From NCBI RefSeq assembly GCF_009769165.1, contig NZ_CP043476.1, positions 124,001 to 188,000 on the forward strand: a stretch of 64,000 nt of DNA, given 5' to 3'. This document shows positions 52,504-61,848 of this stretch, piece by piece; positions within the stretch are counted from its first letter, which is position 1; each line of letters starts with the position of its first letter. The position numbers were made by a program, and so were the translations under genes. Source of the DNA: Xanthomonas hyacinthi. Lineage in GTDB: Bacteria; Pseudomonadota; Gammaproteobacteria; Xanthomonadales; Xanthomonadaceae. Under the pieces are notes generated by a model that saw only the letters and a program-made list of their open reading frames with translations, ran no database searches and was not told the origin of the DNA.

Positions 52504-52573
52504 TTGTGGGAGCGACATCAGTCGCGACAGGCCTTCCCGGTAACGCCCGTCGCGACTGAAGTCGCTCCCACAA
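52504..52573. repeat. REP-like hairpin, complete inverted pair
   Basis: 25-base arms at 52,504-52,528 and 52,549-52,573 (right arm GTCGCGACTGAAGTCGCTCC-CACAA) pair with one mismatch around a 20-base loop. The same right arm occurs singly at 36,178-36,202. It lies in the gap between the dehydrogenase and potI. Possible roles are transcription end, mRNA stabiliser or REP-transposase substrate. Confidence 0.85.
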
Positions 52574-52609
52574 TAAGCAGCCGACCGCAAGACCCGGGTC
52601 GAAGACCCG

Positions 52610-53455
52610 TCAGCCGCCCTGCTGCAGCGCCAGCTGGATGTCGCGCTGGCGTCGCTTCTCGCTGCGTGCCATCAGCCACCAGCCGACGCAGGCGGCGATC
52701 GACACCGCCAACACCATCAGCGTAGCCAGTGCGTTGATCTTCGGCTTCAGCCCCATCCGCACCGAGGAGAACACGGTCATCGGCAGCGTGGTCGAGTTGG
52801 GCCCGGCCACGAAGTTGGCGATCACCACGTCGTCCAGCGACAGGGTGAAGGCCAGCAGCCAGCCGGACACCAGCGCCGGGGCGATGATCGGCAAGGTGAT
52901 CAGGAAGAACACCTTGAGCCGGTTCGCGCCCAGGTCCATCGCCGCTTCTTCCAGCGAGCGGTCCAGTTCCTGCAGGCGCGAGGACACCACCACGGTGACG
53001 AAGGACAGGGTGAAGGTGACGTGCGCGGCCCAGATCGCGGTCACGCCCTTGGGCGGGATGCCGATCAGCCCGCCCATCGACACCAGCATCATCATGATCG
53101 ACAGGCCGATGATCACCTCCGGCATCACCAGCGGCGCGGTCACCAGCGCGCCGAACAGGCTCTTGCTGGGGAAACGGCGGAAGCGGGTCATCACCATCGC
53201 CGCCAGCGTGCCGATCACCATCGCGGCGGTCGCGGTCCAGAACGCCACCTTCAGGCTGATCCACGCCGCCTGCAGGATCTGCCGGTCGCGCAGCAGCTCG
53301 CCATACCACTTGGTGGAGAACCCGGCCCACACCGTGGCCAGCTTGGAGGCATTGAACGAGTACACCATCAGCAGCAGGATCGGCAGGTACAGGAAGGCGA
53401 AGCCGCCGCTCAGCACCGTCCAGCGCAGCACCCGCCCGCCGCGCAGCGCGCTCAT
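52610..53455 (-). CDS. potI: putrescine ABC transporter permease PotI
   Basis: 281 residues, six membrane helices. ATG 53455 overlaps the potH stop by 4 bp. MSALRGGRVLRWTVLSGGFA begins the protein and the ABC permease EAA loop is EEAAMDLGANRLKVFFLITL. Together with PotH it forms the channel for putrescine import driven by PotG. Last gene of the leftward pot operon; a REP-like hairpin follows. Confidence 0.94.
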   Translation of the reverse strand: MSALRGGRVLRWTVLSGGFAFLYLPILLLMVYSFNASKLATVWAGFSTKWYGELLRDRQILQAAWISLKVAFWTATAAMVIGTLAAMVMTRFRRFPSKSLFGALVTAPLVMPEVIIGLSIMMMLVSMGGLIGIPPKGVTAIWAAHVTFTLSFVTVVVSSRLQELDRSLEEAAMDLGANRLKVFFLITLPIIAPALVSGWLLAFTLSLDDVVIANFVAGPNSTTLPMTVFSSVRMGLKPKINALATLMVLAVSIAACVGWWLMARSEKRRQRDIQLALQQGG

Positions 53456-54423
53456 GCCTGGCCGCCTGCGAGCTGGCGTTGCTGGTAGCGGTTGAAGATC
53501 AGGATCGGCACCATCAGCAGCATCAGCATCGCGATCGCCACCGCCGAGGCCGCCGGCCAGTCGCGGTTGTTGAAGAACTCGCCCCACAGCACCCGGCCGA
53601 TCATCAGCGTGTCCGGCCCGCCGAGCATTTCCGGGATCACGAACTCGCCCACCGCCGGGATCATCACCAGCATGCAGCCGGCGACGATGCCCGGGCGCGA
53701 CATCGGCAGGGTGATGGTCGCAAACGCCTTCCACGGCCGCGCGCCGAGATCGTAGGCGGCTTCCAGCAGGCGCTGGTCCTGTTTCACCAGCGTGGCGTAC
53801 AGCGGCAGCACCATGAACGGCAGATAGCAGTAGACGATGCCGATGTAGGCGGCGATCGGCGTGTACAGGATGCGCAGCGGCTGCTCGATCAGCCCCAGCG
53901 CCAGCAGCGCGCGGTTGAGCACGCCGTTGCTGTCGAGGATGCCGATCCAGGCGTAGACGCGGATCAGGAACGAGGTCCACGACGGCAGCACCACCAGCAT
54001 CATCGCGATGTTGCGCGCCGACGGCGACAGCCGCGCGATCACGTAGGCCATCGGATAGCCGATCAGCAGGGTCAGCAGGGTCGAGATCCCGGCGATCTTG
54101 ATCGAACCCCAGTAGGCTTCGATGTACTGGTTGTCGCGCACCAGCGCCAGGTAGTTCTGCAGGGTGAACTTCAACGTCAGCACGCCGTCCGTGTAGTCCA
54201 GCAGCGAACTGTACGGCGGGCTGCTGATCGCCTGCTCGGCGAAGGAGATACGCAGCACGATCAGGAACGGGATCGCGAAGAACAGCAGCAGCCACAGATA
54301 CGGCGCGGCGATCACCGCCCAGCGCGCGCCGGGCAGGCGCCGCTTGCGCAAGCGCTGCAGCAGCGTGCGCCGCGGCGGCGCGGGTTGCGCGGCGGGCACG
54401 CTGGCGGCGGCGGGCGCGCTCAT
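53452..54423 (-). CDS. potH: putrescine ABC transporter permease PotH
   Basis: 323 residues from ATG 54423, overlapping the potG stop (ATGA). First helix VIAAPYLWLLLFFAIPFLIV, EAA loop LEAAYDLGARPWKAFATITL, then VAGCMLVMIPAVGEFVIPEM. These match PotH/PotB-type permeases. It pairs with PotI in the membrane. Confidence 0.94.
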   Translation of the reverse strand: MSAPAAASVPAAQPAPPRRTLLQRLRKRRLPGARWAVIAAPYLWLLLFFAIPFLIVLRISFAEQAISSPPYSSLLDYTDGVLTLKFTLQNYLALVRDNQYIEAYWGSIKIAGISTLLTLLIGYPMAYVIARLSPSARNIAMMLVVLPSWTSFLIRVYAWIGILDSNGVLNRALLALGLIEQPLRILYTPIAAYIGIVYCYLPFMVLPLYATLVKQDQRLLEAAYDLGARPWKAFATITLPMSRPGIVAGCMLVMIPAVGEFVIPEMLGGPDTLMIGRVLWGEFFNNRDWPAASAVAIAMLMLLMVPILIFNRYQQRQLAGGQA

Positions 54424-55580
54424 GCGGTCAGCACCACGCCGTCGTTGTCGCTCCACCACACCCACACCGCATCGCCCCAGGTCAGGTTGTCGCTGGCCCA
54501 GCGCTGCTGGTTGGCGAAGTTGGCCATCAGCTTGACGCCGCTGGGCAGGCGCACGTGGTAGACCGAATGGCTGCCGAAGTAGGCGATGTCCTCGATCGTG
54601 CCCTGCGCCTTGTTGTAGGCCTGCGCCGGCGCGTCCTTGCCGATGCCCAGCTTCTCCGGGCGCACCGCGAACGACACCGGCTGCCCGGTGATGCCGGTGA
54701 TGCCGTGGCCGACGTAGATGCTGTCGGCGAAGGCGCCGGCGCGCAGGGTCACATAGTCCGGCATGTCCTCGTCGATGGTGGCGTCGATCAGGTTCACCGA
54801 GCCGATGAACTCGGCGGCGAAGCGGTTGGCCGGCTGCTCGTAGATCTCGTCCGGGGTGCCGATCTGCTGGATCCAGCCGGCATCCATCAGCGCGATGCGG
54901 GTGGCCATGGTCATCGCCTCCTCCTGGTCGTGGGTGACCATCACGCAGGTCACCCCGGAGGTTTCGATGATGTTGACCAGCTCCAGCTGCATCTGCGAGC
55001 GCAGCTTCTTGTCCAGCGCGCCCATCGGCTCGTCCAGCAGCAGCAGCTTCGGCCCCTTGGCCAGCGAACGCGCCAAGGCCACGCGCTGCTGCTGGCCGCC
55101 GGAGAGCTGGTGCGGCTTGCGCTTGCCGAGCTTGCCCAGTTGCACCAGCTCCAGCATCTCGCCGACGCGCTTGGCGATGGCCGCGCGCGGTAGCCCGTCC
55201 TGCTTCAGCCCGAAGGCGATGTTCTGCGCCACGGTCATGTGCGGGAACAGCGCGTAGGACTGGAACATCATGTTGAGCGGGCGCTCGTACGGCGGCAGAT
55301 CGTCCAGCGGCTGGCCGTCGAGCACGATGCGGCCGCGGCTGGGTTGCTCGAACCCGCCCAGGCAGCGCAGCAGCGTGGACTTGCCGCTGCCGGAACCGCC
55401 GAGCAGGGCGAAGATCTCGCCCTTGCGGATATCCAGGTCGACGTCGTCGAGCGCGACAAAGCCGTCGAATTCCTTGCGCAGGCCGGCGATGGACAGGTAA
55501 CCGCTACCCTTGGCCGGCGGCGCCGCCGCAGCCGCGATCGCGGCCGGCGGAAGATCGGGTCTCGCTTCGCTCAACGCCAT
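54420..55580 (-). CDS. potG: putrescine ABC transporter ATPase PotG
   Basis: 386 residues. Walker A ALLGGSGSGKSTLLRCLGGF, Q-loop MFQSYALFPHMTVAQNIAFG, ABC signature LSGGQQQRVALARSLAKGPK, Walker B LLLLDEPMGALDKKLRSQMQ and H-loop MVTHDQEEAMTMA are intact. A C-terminal TOBE domain (about 290-386) is typical of PotA/PotG. An Ala-rich N-terminal extension of ~25 residues precedes the ABC domain. It is the first pot gene, 95 bases after the efflux outer-membrane gene on the same strand. Confidence 0.95.
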   Translation of the reverse strand: MALSEARPDLPPAAIAAAAAPPAKGSGYLSIAGLRKEFDGFVALDDVDLDIRKGEIFALLGGSGSGKSTLLRCLGGFEQPSRGRIVLDGQPLDDLPPYERPLNMMFQSYALFPHMTVAQNIAFGLKQDGLPRAAIAKRVGEMLELVQLGKLGKRKPHQLSGGQQQRVALARSLAKGPKLLLLDEPMGALDKKLRSQMQLELVNIIETSGVTCVMVTHDQEEAMTMATRIALMDAGWIQQIGTPDEIYEQPANRFAAEFIGSVNLIDATIDEDMPDYVTLRAGAFADSIYVGHGITGITGQPVSFAVRPEKLGIGKDAPAQAYNKAQGTIEDIAYFGSHSVYHVRLPSGVKLMANFANQQRWASDNLTWGDAVWVWWSDNDGVVLTA

Positions 55581-55675
55581 CTGTTGCTCCCCGTGGAAGA
55601 CGATGCTGCCGGGATTGCGCGGCCGACCCCAGTGTAGCCGCGGCCGCCGCATCGGCGATACCGCGGCGCAGGCGT

Positions 55676-57172
55676 TTATTGCGCCTGCGTTTGCGCTGCC
55701 GATGGCGGCGGCGCCCAGCCCAGGCCCAGGCTCTTCTGCAGCGCCACGTAGCGCAGCAGCACCTGGGTGCGCGCCTGCACCGCGCTGTCCTGCGCCGAGG
55801 CCTGCTGGCGCTGTACGTCCAGCGCATCGATCAGCGAAGAGGCGCCGGCGGCGTAACGCTGTTGCAACAAGGCCGCGGAACGGTCCGCCGAGGCTTCGGC
55901 CTTGGCCGCGGCCAGCGCCTGCTGGCGGGCAGCGCCGAACCGCGCCAGCGCGCTGTTGGCGTCCTGCAGCGCCGCCAACACGGTGCCTTCGTAGGCGGCC
56001 AGGCGCGCGGCATTGCCGGCGCGAGCCTGCGCGACCTTGGCCCTGGTCGCGCCGAAATCCAAGATCGACCAGCGCAGGAACGGCGCGACCACGCGGTTGA
56101 CCGCATCGCTGCCGAGCTCGCCCGGCGAGGGCGCGGCCATGCCGATGTTGCCGAGCAGGGTCACCTGTGGGAAGTACGCGCTCAGCGCCTGCCCGATCTG
56201 CGCCGACGAGGACGCCAGCTGGCGTTCGGCGCGGCGCACGTCGGGGCGGCGGCGGATCAACGATCCTGCATCGTCCACCGGCACCACCGCCGGCAGCGTC
56301 GGCAGCGGCCGGTCCGCGGCCAGCGCGGCGTCGAGCGCGCCCGGCTCGCGGCCGATCATCAGCGCCAGCTGGTCCAGCGCCTCCTTCGCCTGCGCCTGCA
56401 GGTCGGGCAACACCGCCTCCTGCTGCTGCAGCTGCGCCTGCGCGCGCTCCACCTGCAGGTCGGCGTCGGCGCCGCGCTCGCGGCGTTGCCGGGTCAGTTG
56501 CAGGGTCTGCCGCGCCGCTTCCAGGTTGCGCTGGGCGATGGCGATGCGCGCGCGGGTGCCGCGATAGCCCAGATAGGCCTGTCCCACTTCGGCGGCGAGC
56601 TGCACCTGGGTGTCGGCCAGCTCGGCCTCGTCGGCCTGCGCGTCGGCCAGCGCGCCTTCGCTGGCGCGGCGGCGGCGGCCGAAGAAATCCAGCTCCCAGC
56701 TGGCGTCGAAGCCGACGCTGTACAGCTGCGCATGCGGGTCGATGTCCAATGGCTGGCCGCTGCCGGCGGCAATGCCGCCCAGGCCATCGACCAGCGCGTC
56801 CGGCGCCCTGGCGTTGAGGTAGGCGGCATTGGCGCCGACACTGGGTAGCTGCTCGGCATGGCGCTGCTGCACCAGCGCGCGCGAGGCGCGCAGCCTGGCC
56901 TGCGCCGCGCGCAGGTTCGGGCTGTTCTGCAGCGCCTGTTCGACCAGGCTGTTCAACTGCGGATCCTGCAGCGCCTCCCACCAGCGCTGCGGCGGCGCGG
57001 CCGGCACCACCCCGGCCGCCGCGGCCACCGCATCGGCGCGATGCAGCTGCGGCTGCGCCTGCGCCGCCACGGCCACCGGCGGCGGCTTCACGTAGTCCGG
57101 GCCGAGCACACAGGCCGCCAGCAGCAGCGGCAGCGCGGCGGGGACGAGCACACGGGACCAACGCTGAGCCAT
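55676..57172 (-). CDS. RND/MFS-type efflux outer membrane lipoprotein (NodT/OprM family)
   Basis: 498 residues. Lipoprotein signal with lipobox LLLAACVLGPDYVKPPP (Cys at about residue 21). Two OEP repeats follow: ALQNSPNLRAAQARLRASRA and later YLGYRGTRARIAIAQRNLEA; LASSSAQIGQALSAYFPQVT marks the second. It forms the TolC-like exit duct for the adjacent EmrAB pair. The gap to emrB is 7 bases. Confidence 0.93.
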   Translation of the reverse strand: MAQRWSRVLVPAALPLLLAACVLGPDYVKPPPVAVAAQAQPQLHRADAVAAAAGVVPAAPPQRWWEALQDPQLNSLVEQALQNSPNLRAAQARLRASRALVQQRHAEQLPSVGANAAYLNARAPDALVDGLGGIAAGSGQPLDIDPHAQLYSVGFDASWELDFFGRRRRASEGALADAQADEAELADTQVQLAAEVGQAYLGYRGTRARIAIAQRNLEAARQTLQLTRQRRERGADADLQVERAQAQLQQQEAVLPDLQAQAKEALDQLALMIGREPGALDAALAADRPLPTLPAVVPVDDAGSLIRRRPDVRRAERQLASSSAQIGQALSAYFPQVTLLGNIGMAAPSPGELGSDAVNRVVAPFLRWSILDFGATRAKVAQARAGNAARLAAYEGTVLAALQDANSALARFGAARQQALAAAKAEASADRSAALLQQRYAAGASSLIDALDVQRQQASAQDSAVQARTQVLLRYVALQKSLGLGWAPPPSAAQTQAQ

Positions 57173-57179
57173 GGAATCC

Positions 57180-58763
57180 TCAATGCATCGCGAGCGGAGC
57201 GCCGCCCTTGGGCAGCGGTTTGAGCAGGAACGCCAGCGGGATCGTGCACACCACGATCACCCCGAAGATCCAGAACAAGTCGTTGTAGGTCATCACCAGC
57301 GCCTGCTGCTGCACCATCCGCGCCAGCTGCGCCAGCGATTGCAGCGCCGCGCCGGCGCCGGTCACCGACTGCAGCTGCGCCGCCAGGCCGTGCAGATAGT
57401 CCTGCGCCAGCGGCGAATTGGCGCTGGTGCCGCTGCCGATCATCTGCGTGTGGAACACCATGCGCCGCTCCTGGAAGGTGGAGATCAGCGCCAGGCCGAT
57501 CGAGCCGCCCATGTTGCGCGCGGCGTTGAACAGCCCGGAGGCATCGCCGGCCAGCTCCGGCGGCACCGAGGAGATCGCCGCCTGGTTCAGCGACATCATC
57601 GCCAGCGCCAGGCCGCAACCCTGCAGCAACTGGCCGATCACGAAATGCATGCCGACCGAATCGGCACTGAGATTCATGTTGACGAAGCAGGCGGTGGCGA
57701 AGCAGCTCAGCCCGCCGATCACCAGGATGCGCACGTCCACGCGCATCAGCATCTTCGGCATCAACGGCATCAGCAGCACGGTCGGTACGCCGGACAGCAG
57801 TACCACGTAGCCGGACTGCTCGGTGTTGTAGCCGGAGATCGTGGCCAGGAACTGCGGGATCATGTACATGACCCCGAACAGGATCATGCCCACCGCCATC
57901 ACCATCACGAACACCGCGCCGAAACTGCGCTGCAGCAGGATCGACAGGCGGATCACCGGCTGCCGGCTGAGGAACTGCGAGGCGACCAGGGCGATGAAGC
58001 CCAGCGCCGAGAGCAGGCTCAGCAGCACGATCTGCGAGGATTCGAACCAGCGCTCGCGCTGGCCTTCCTCCAGCACCACGGTCAGCGCGCCGAGCCCGGC
58101 GGTGAGGCCGAAGATGCCGAGCCAGTCGGCGTCGAGCAGCCCGCGCAGGTTCATCCGCTCGTGCGCCAGGCCGAGCAGCAGCAGCGCCACCAGCCCGGCG
58201 CAGATCGGCACGTTGATGAAGAACGCGTAGTGCCAGCTGACGTTCTCGGTGAGCCAGCCGCCGAGCAGCGGCCCGATCACCGGCCCCAGGATCACGGTCA
58301 TGCCGAACAGCGCGGTGCCCATGGTCTGCTGCGCCGGCGGCAGCCGCGTGGCGACGATGGTCAGCGCGGTGGGGATCAGCGCGCCGCCGGCGAAGCCCTG
58401 GCCGACGCGGCCGAGGATCATCATGGTCAGGCTGTTGGACAGCCCGCAGACCACCGAGAAGAAGGTGAACAGCAGCGCGCAGATCAGCAGGAAGTTGCGC
58501 AAGCCCAGGGTGCGCACGAACCAGCCGGTCAGCGGGATCATCACGATCTCGGCGACCAGATAGGAGGTCGAGATCCAGGTGCCCTCGGTGCCGCTGGCGC
58601 CGACCTCGCCCTGGATGGTCGGCAGCGCGGCGTTGACGATGGAGATGTCCAGCGTCGCCATGAACGAGCCGATGGTGCCGGCGGCGACCGCCAGCCACGC
58701 GCCGGCATCGGCCTTCTGCCGTGCGCCAGCGCCCGCCGCCGGGGCAGCGGCGGCCTCGCTCAC
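57180..58763 (-). CDS. emrB: EmrB-type MFS drug efflux transporter (DHA2 family)
   Basis: GTG 58763 overlaps the emrA stop (GTGA); 527 residues, 14 predicted helices. Motifs: TLDISIVNAALPTIQGEVGA (helix 1), FVRTLGLRNFLL and LGRVGQGFAGGALIPTALTI, GPVIGPLLGGWLTENVSWHY (motif C). These identify the DHA2/EmrB antiporter subfamily, driven by the proton gradient. Forms a tripartite pump with EmrA and the outer-membrane factor. Confidence 0.94.
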   Translation of the reverse strand: MSEAAAAPAAGAGARQKADAGAWLAVAAGTIGSFMATLDISIVNAALPTIQGEVGASGTEGTWISTSYLVAEIVMIPLTGWFVRTLGLRNFLLICALLFTFFSVVCGLSNSLTMMILGRVGQGFAGGALIPTALTIVATRLPPAQQTMGTALFGMTVILGPVIGPLLGGWLTENVSWHYAFFINVPICAGLVALLLLGLAHERMNLRGLLDADWLGIFGLTAGLGALTVVLEEGQRERWFESSQIVLLSLLSALGFIALVASQFLSRQPVIRLSILLQRSFGAVFVMVMAVGMILFGVMYMIPQFLATISGYNTEQSGYVVLLSGVPTVLLMPLMPKMLMRVDVRILVIGGLSCFATACFVNMNLSADSVGMHFVIGQLLQGCGLALAMMSLNQAAISSVPPELAGDASGLFNAARNMGGSIGLALISTFQERRMVFHTQMIGSGTSANSPLAQDYLHGLAAQLQSVTGAGAALQSLAQLARMVQQQALVMTYNDLFWIFGVIVVCTIPLAFLLKPLPKGGAPLAMH

Positions 58764-59974
58764 GGTGCGCCCTCGCCCTGCTTGCTTTCCTGCTGCACGC
58801 GGTCCCTGGCGTCCTTGGCCGCACGCGTGTCCACGGTGACCGTCACCGACATGCCCGGCACCAGCACCTTGCGCGCCTCCGCGCCGGCCTTGAGCCGGAT
58901 CCGCACCGGCACCCGCTGCACCACCTTGGTGAAGTTGCCGGTGGCGTTCTCCGGCGGCAGCAGTGCGAACTGCGAGCCGGTGCCCGGCGCGATGCTTTCG
59001 ACCACGCCGTCCAGTTCGACCCCGGACAGCGCATCGACCTCGATCCGCGCCGGCTGCCCGGGCCGCATCAGCCCGACCTGGGTTTCCTTGAAATTGGCGC
59101 TCAGGTACAGCGCGTCGACCGGCACCACGCTCATCAGCCGGGTGCCGGCGGCGACGAACTGGCCGACCTGCACGGTCTTGTCGCCGATGCGGCCGTCGAT
59201 GCGCGCGGTCAGCCGCGTGTCCTCCATCGCCACCTGCGCCTGGTCGGCGTCGGCCTGCGCCTGCTGCAGCCCGGCGCGGGCCTGGTCGAGCTGCGCGCCG
59301 GCGCCCTGCACCTGGCTTTCGGCGGCGACGACCTGCGCCTTGGCCGCGTCGTACTGGGCCTGCGCGCGATCGCGGTCGTGGACGATGCTCTCGTAGTGCT
59401 CGTGGGTATCGGCGCCGGACGCGGCCAGCGGCGCGAAGCGCTTGGCCTCGGCCTGGGCGAAGCGCAGGCTGGCCGCGACCGCGGTGACCTGGGTGCGCGC
59501 CTGCAGCAGGGTGGCGCGCTGCGCCTGCAGCCCGGCCGCGGCGGCGGCGATGTCGGCCTGGCGCACCGCGACCACGGCCTGCGCCTGTTGCTGCGTGGCG
59601 CGGTAGGTGCGCTCGTCGATCTGCAGCAGCGGCTGCCCGGCCGTGACCGTCTGGTTGTCGCCGACGTACACCGCGGTCACGTAGCCGTTGACCCGCGGCG
59701 CCACCGCCACCGCATCGGCCTGCAGATAGGCGTTGTTGGTTTCCTGAAGGTAGCGGCCGGTGGTCAGGTAATGGATCAGCCACCCCACCAGGGCGATCAG
59801 CACGACCAGGCCGATCAGCAGCAGCGTCCATTTCACCTTGGGATGCTTCAGCGGCGACGGTTTGTCGGCTTGCTTGCCGTCGTCCTTGCCATCGTCCTGG
59901 GCCGGCGCGGCCCGCGCCTCGTCCGAAGCCGCCTGCCGTTGCGTCTGCGTGGGATCTGGGTCGTGGGTGCTCAA
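58760..59974 (-). CDS. emrA: EmrA-type membrane fusion protein
   Basis: TTG 59974 (translates LSTHDPDPTQ) is chosen because AGGAA lies about 10 bases upstream and the region before it is non-coding-like; ~404 residues. One membrane helix (KWTLLLIGLVVLIALVGWLI, after residue ~45), then the biotinyl-lipoyl half motifs NAYLQADAVAVAPRVNGYVT and TRLTARIDGRIGDKTVQVGQ around a long coiled coil. The periplasmic adaptor bridges EmrB and the outer-membrane duct. First gene of the efflux operon. Confidence 0.9.
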   Translation of the reverse strand: MSTHDPDPTQTQRQAASDEARAAPAQDDGKDDGKQADKPSPLKHPKVKWTLLLIGLVVLIALVGWLIHYLTTGRYLQETNNAYLQADAVAVAPRVNGYVTAVYVGDNQTVTAGQPLLQIDERTYRATQQQAQAVVAVRQADIAAAAAGLQAQRATLLQARTQVTAVAASLRFAQAEAKRFAPLAASGADTHEHYESIVHDRDRAQAQYDAAKAQVVAAESQVQGAGAQLDQARAGLQQAQADADQAQVAMEDTRLTARIDGRIGDKTVQVGQFVAAGTRLMSVVPVDALYLSANFKETQVGLMRPGQPARIEVDALSGVELDGVVESIAPGTGSQFALLPPENATGNFTKVVQRVPVRIRLKAGAEARKVLVPGMSVTVTVDTRAAKDARDRVQQESKQGEGAP

Positions 59975-60191
59975 GTCGCAGGTTCCTGGGGGTGGGGGAC
60001 CATCGTCGCCTGTGCGCCTGACGATGCAGGGACAGGGACGCGCCGCCTGGCGCGCATTCACCAGACGGCAGCGTACGGCGACTTTACATGTATCTGTCAT
60101 GGCACGCCGCCCTGGCAGTCCGCGTCCCGCTTTTGCGGATGTCGGTGTACAGGGCCCATGCCTGCCGGCCCGTCAGCGGAGCAAGCGAATC

Positions 60192-61271
60192 ATGAAGCGT
60201 TTCCACAGAACGACCGGATTGGCGTGGCGGGTGATGCTGCTGGCCTGCTGGGTTTGGACGGTTCCGGCAAGCGCGCAATTGTTGGACGGAAGTGATGTGC
60301 GCCAGGAGGACGAGTTGATGCTCACGTGCCGGGGATTGTTAGAGGCCTTTCCAAAATCAGGCGATTCGAAGCAGGACAAGTCCATCGACGAGAGCCGCGA
60401 GATGTTCGTTTTTTTGACCGATAGTCCCGATTTTCGAAAGCGCAATCCCTCCGAGAAGGAGCGCAACCAATATATCGGCCAAGGGCGGAAAGTCTGGCAA
60501 TCCGCAGATCGAAAACAGTTCGACCAGCAAGTGGATAACTGCGCGGCTCTCATTGATTCTATCAATGAGATAATGCCCGTTATGGCGCTCAATGCCGCCA
60601 TTACGCCGCCGCTCGCTGGCGAAGCGCAGGCCCAATCCCAGGCGGCCGGGGCTGCAATCACGGATGACGAAATATTTGAAATATGGATGGGAGGAATTTT
60701 CAAAAAGAGCATGGAATATGCTTCTGAAATGTCCAGATCGGCTGATGACGACATGCGATCTGCTTTCAAGGGAAATGAAGAGAAATACGCCTCATGCATG
60801 AAAGGGAGGGTTGCAAAGACGCCGATCCCATTGAGAAATAAGCTTATTTCGTATCTAAGAAACACCTTCATGGCTGGCAAGTCTGAATCTCTTTTCCCAG
60901 ATATCTACAATGATTATTGGCTTGGCTCCCAAAGCCAATGCACCGGATATTTGGCGAACGAAATGCTTGCAAGAGAGAATGTCGCAAGCGATGCCTCTGC
61001 GCCGCGCCTGCTGAGCAGGCCGTCCGATATCTCGATCTACTATCCCAAATCGGCATTGAAGTCCGGCGTGGAAGGACGGACAGTGGCGCGCTGCGCGTTG
61101 GATGCAGCGGGCCGGGCCAGGAAATGCGCCATCGCGTCGTCCAGCGGATCGGCCGCGCTCGATGCGGCGACGCTCAAGGTTATCGATGACATGCTGTGGG
61201 AGCCCGCGACCGCCGCAGGCGGGAATACCGAAAGGCTTGTCGCTGTGCCAATGACCTGGAAGCAGCAATAG
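60192..61271 (+). CDS. secreted orphan protein with TonB C-terminal domain
   Basis: ATG 60192 (MKRFHRTTGLAWRVMLLACW) gives 359 residues with a signal peptide ending VPASA. The middle (about 30-250) is an unrecognised Lys/Glu-rich helical domain with cysteines in MLTCRGLLEAF, VDNCAALIDS and KYASCMKGRV. Residues about 275-359 form a TonB C-terminal fold (PKSALKSGVEGRTVARCALD, AALDAATLKVIDDMLWEP), but no TonB membrane anchor or Pro-rich spacer is present. The middle domain is visibly AT-richer than its flanks, suggesting transfer. Function unknown; perhaps an energy-independent periplasmic binding domain. Confidence 0.75.
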   Translation: MKRFHRTTGLAWRVMLLACWVWTVPASAQLLDGSDVRQEDELMLTCRGLLEAFPKSGDSKQDKSIDESREMFVFLTDSPDFRKRNPSEKERNQYIGQGRKVWQSADRKQFDQQVDNCAALIDSINEIMPVMALNAAITPPLAGEAQAQSQAAGAAITDDEIFEIWMGGIFKKSMEYASEMSRSADDDMRSAFKGNEEKYASCMKGRVAKTPIPLRNKLISYLRNTFMAGKSESLFPDIYNDYWLGSQSQCTGYLANEMLARENVASDASAPRLLSRPSDISIYYPKSALKSGVEGRTVARCALDAAGRARKCAIASSSGSAALDAATLKVIDDMLWEPATAAGGNTERLVAVPMTWKQQ

Positions 61272-61848
61272 CCATTTCAGCGTCGAACCGACCCTATTCG
61301 GCCCTACCCCCGCCACGTTGAGCTTGCCGAGCCGGGAATCGCCTACAACCAAGCCATACTGGGCGCTGCGGCACTGCCGATCAGCGTGGCGGTTAATCCC
61401 GCGCAGCCGTGGGGCCTGCCGTGGCCATCAGTGGCACCGACTGCCTCGCAGTGATCGACACGTAGTCGTGGAAGGCATCGACCACTGGGGCGCGGGTCGT
61501 GAACCGGCCGGATGCGATGGGCGTGGTGCCCGATCGCTGACCCTGGCGCGTGGCCTGCGATGGGTGGCAGCCCCGCCGGCTGGCCTCGGCGCCCGCATCA
61601 GTCAATACCGTTGCTGCACTGGCGGGTCCAGATTGTGTGAGCGCCGGTCGGCGGGGCGTTCAGGCGTCTGCGCGCCTGCGCTCGTGGCGGGGTGGCGCCC
61701 CTCTTTCCTCGCCTTCGCGGTGGCGGCCGCTGGCTTGCGGCGTGGCGCATCTGGTATGGCCTGCTGTTCGGGCCTTCCACCTGCGCCGTACCCTCACCCC
61801 TACCCCTCTCTCCCGCAGGGAGAGGGGAATCGTGTGCGGCGATGTCGC
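61272..61848. other. gene-free region with a GAGAGGGG stem-loop repeat
   Basis: No coding region is supported; both strands have Arg/Pro-rich open frames without motifs. CCTCTCTCCC-GCA-GGGAGAGGGG at about 61,806-61,829, preceded by CCCTCACCCC, is a widespread gammaproteobacterial intergenic repeat that could end transcription from both sides (the genes on each side converge). Confidence 0.5.
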
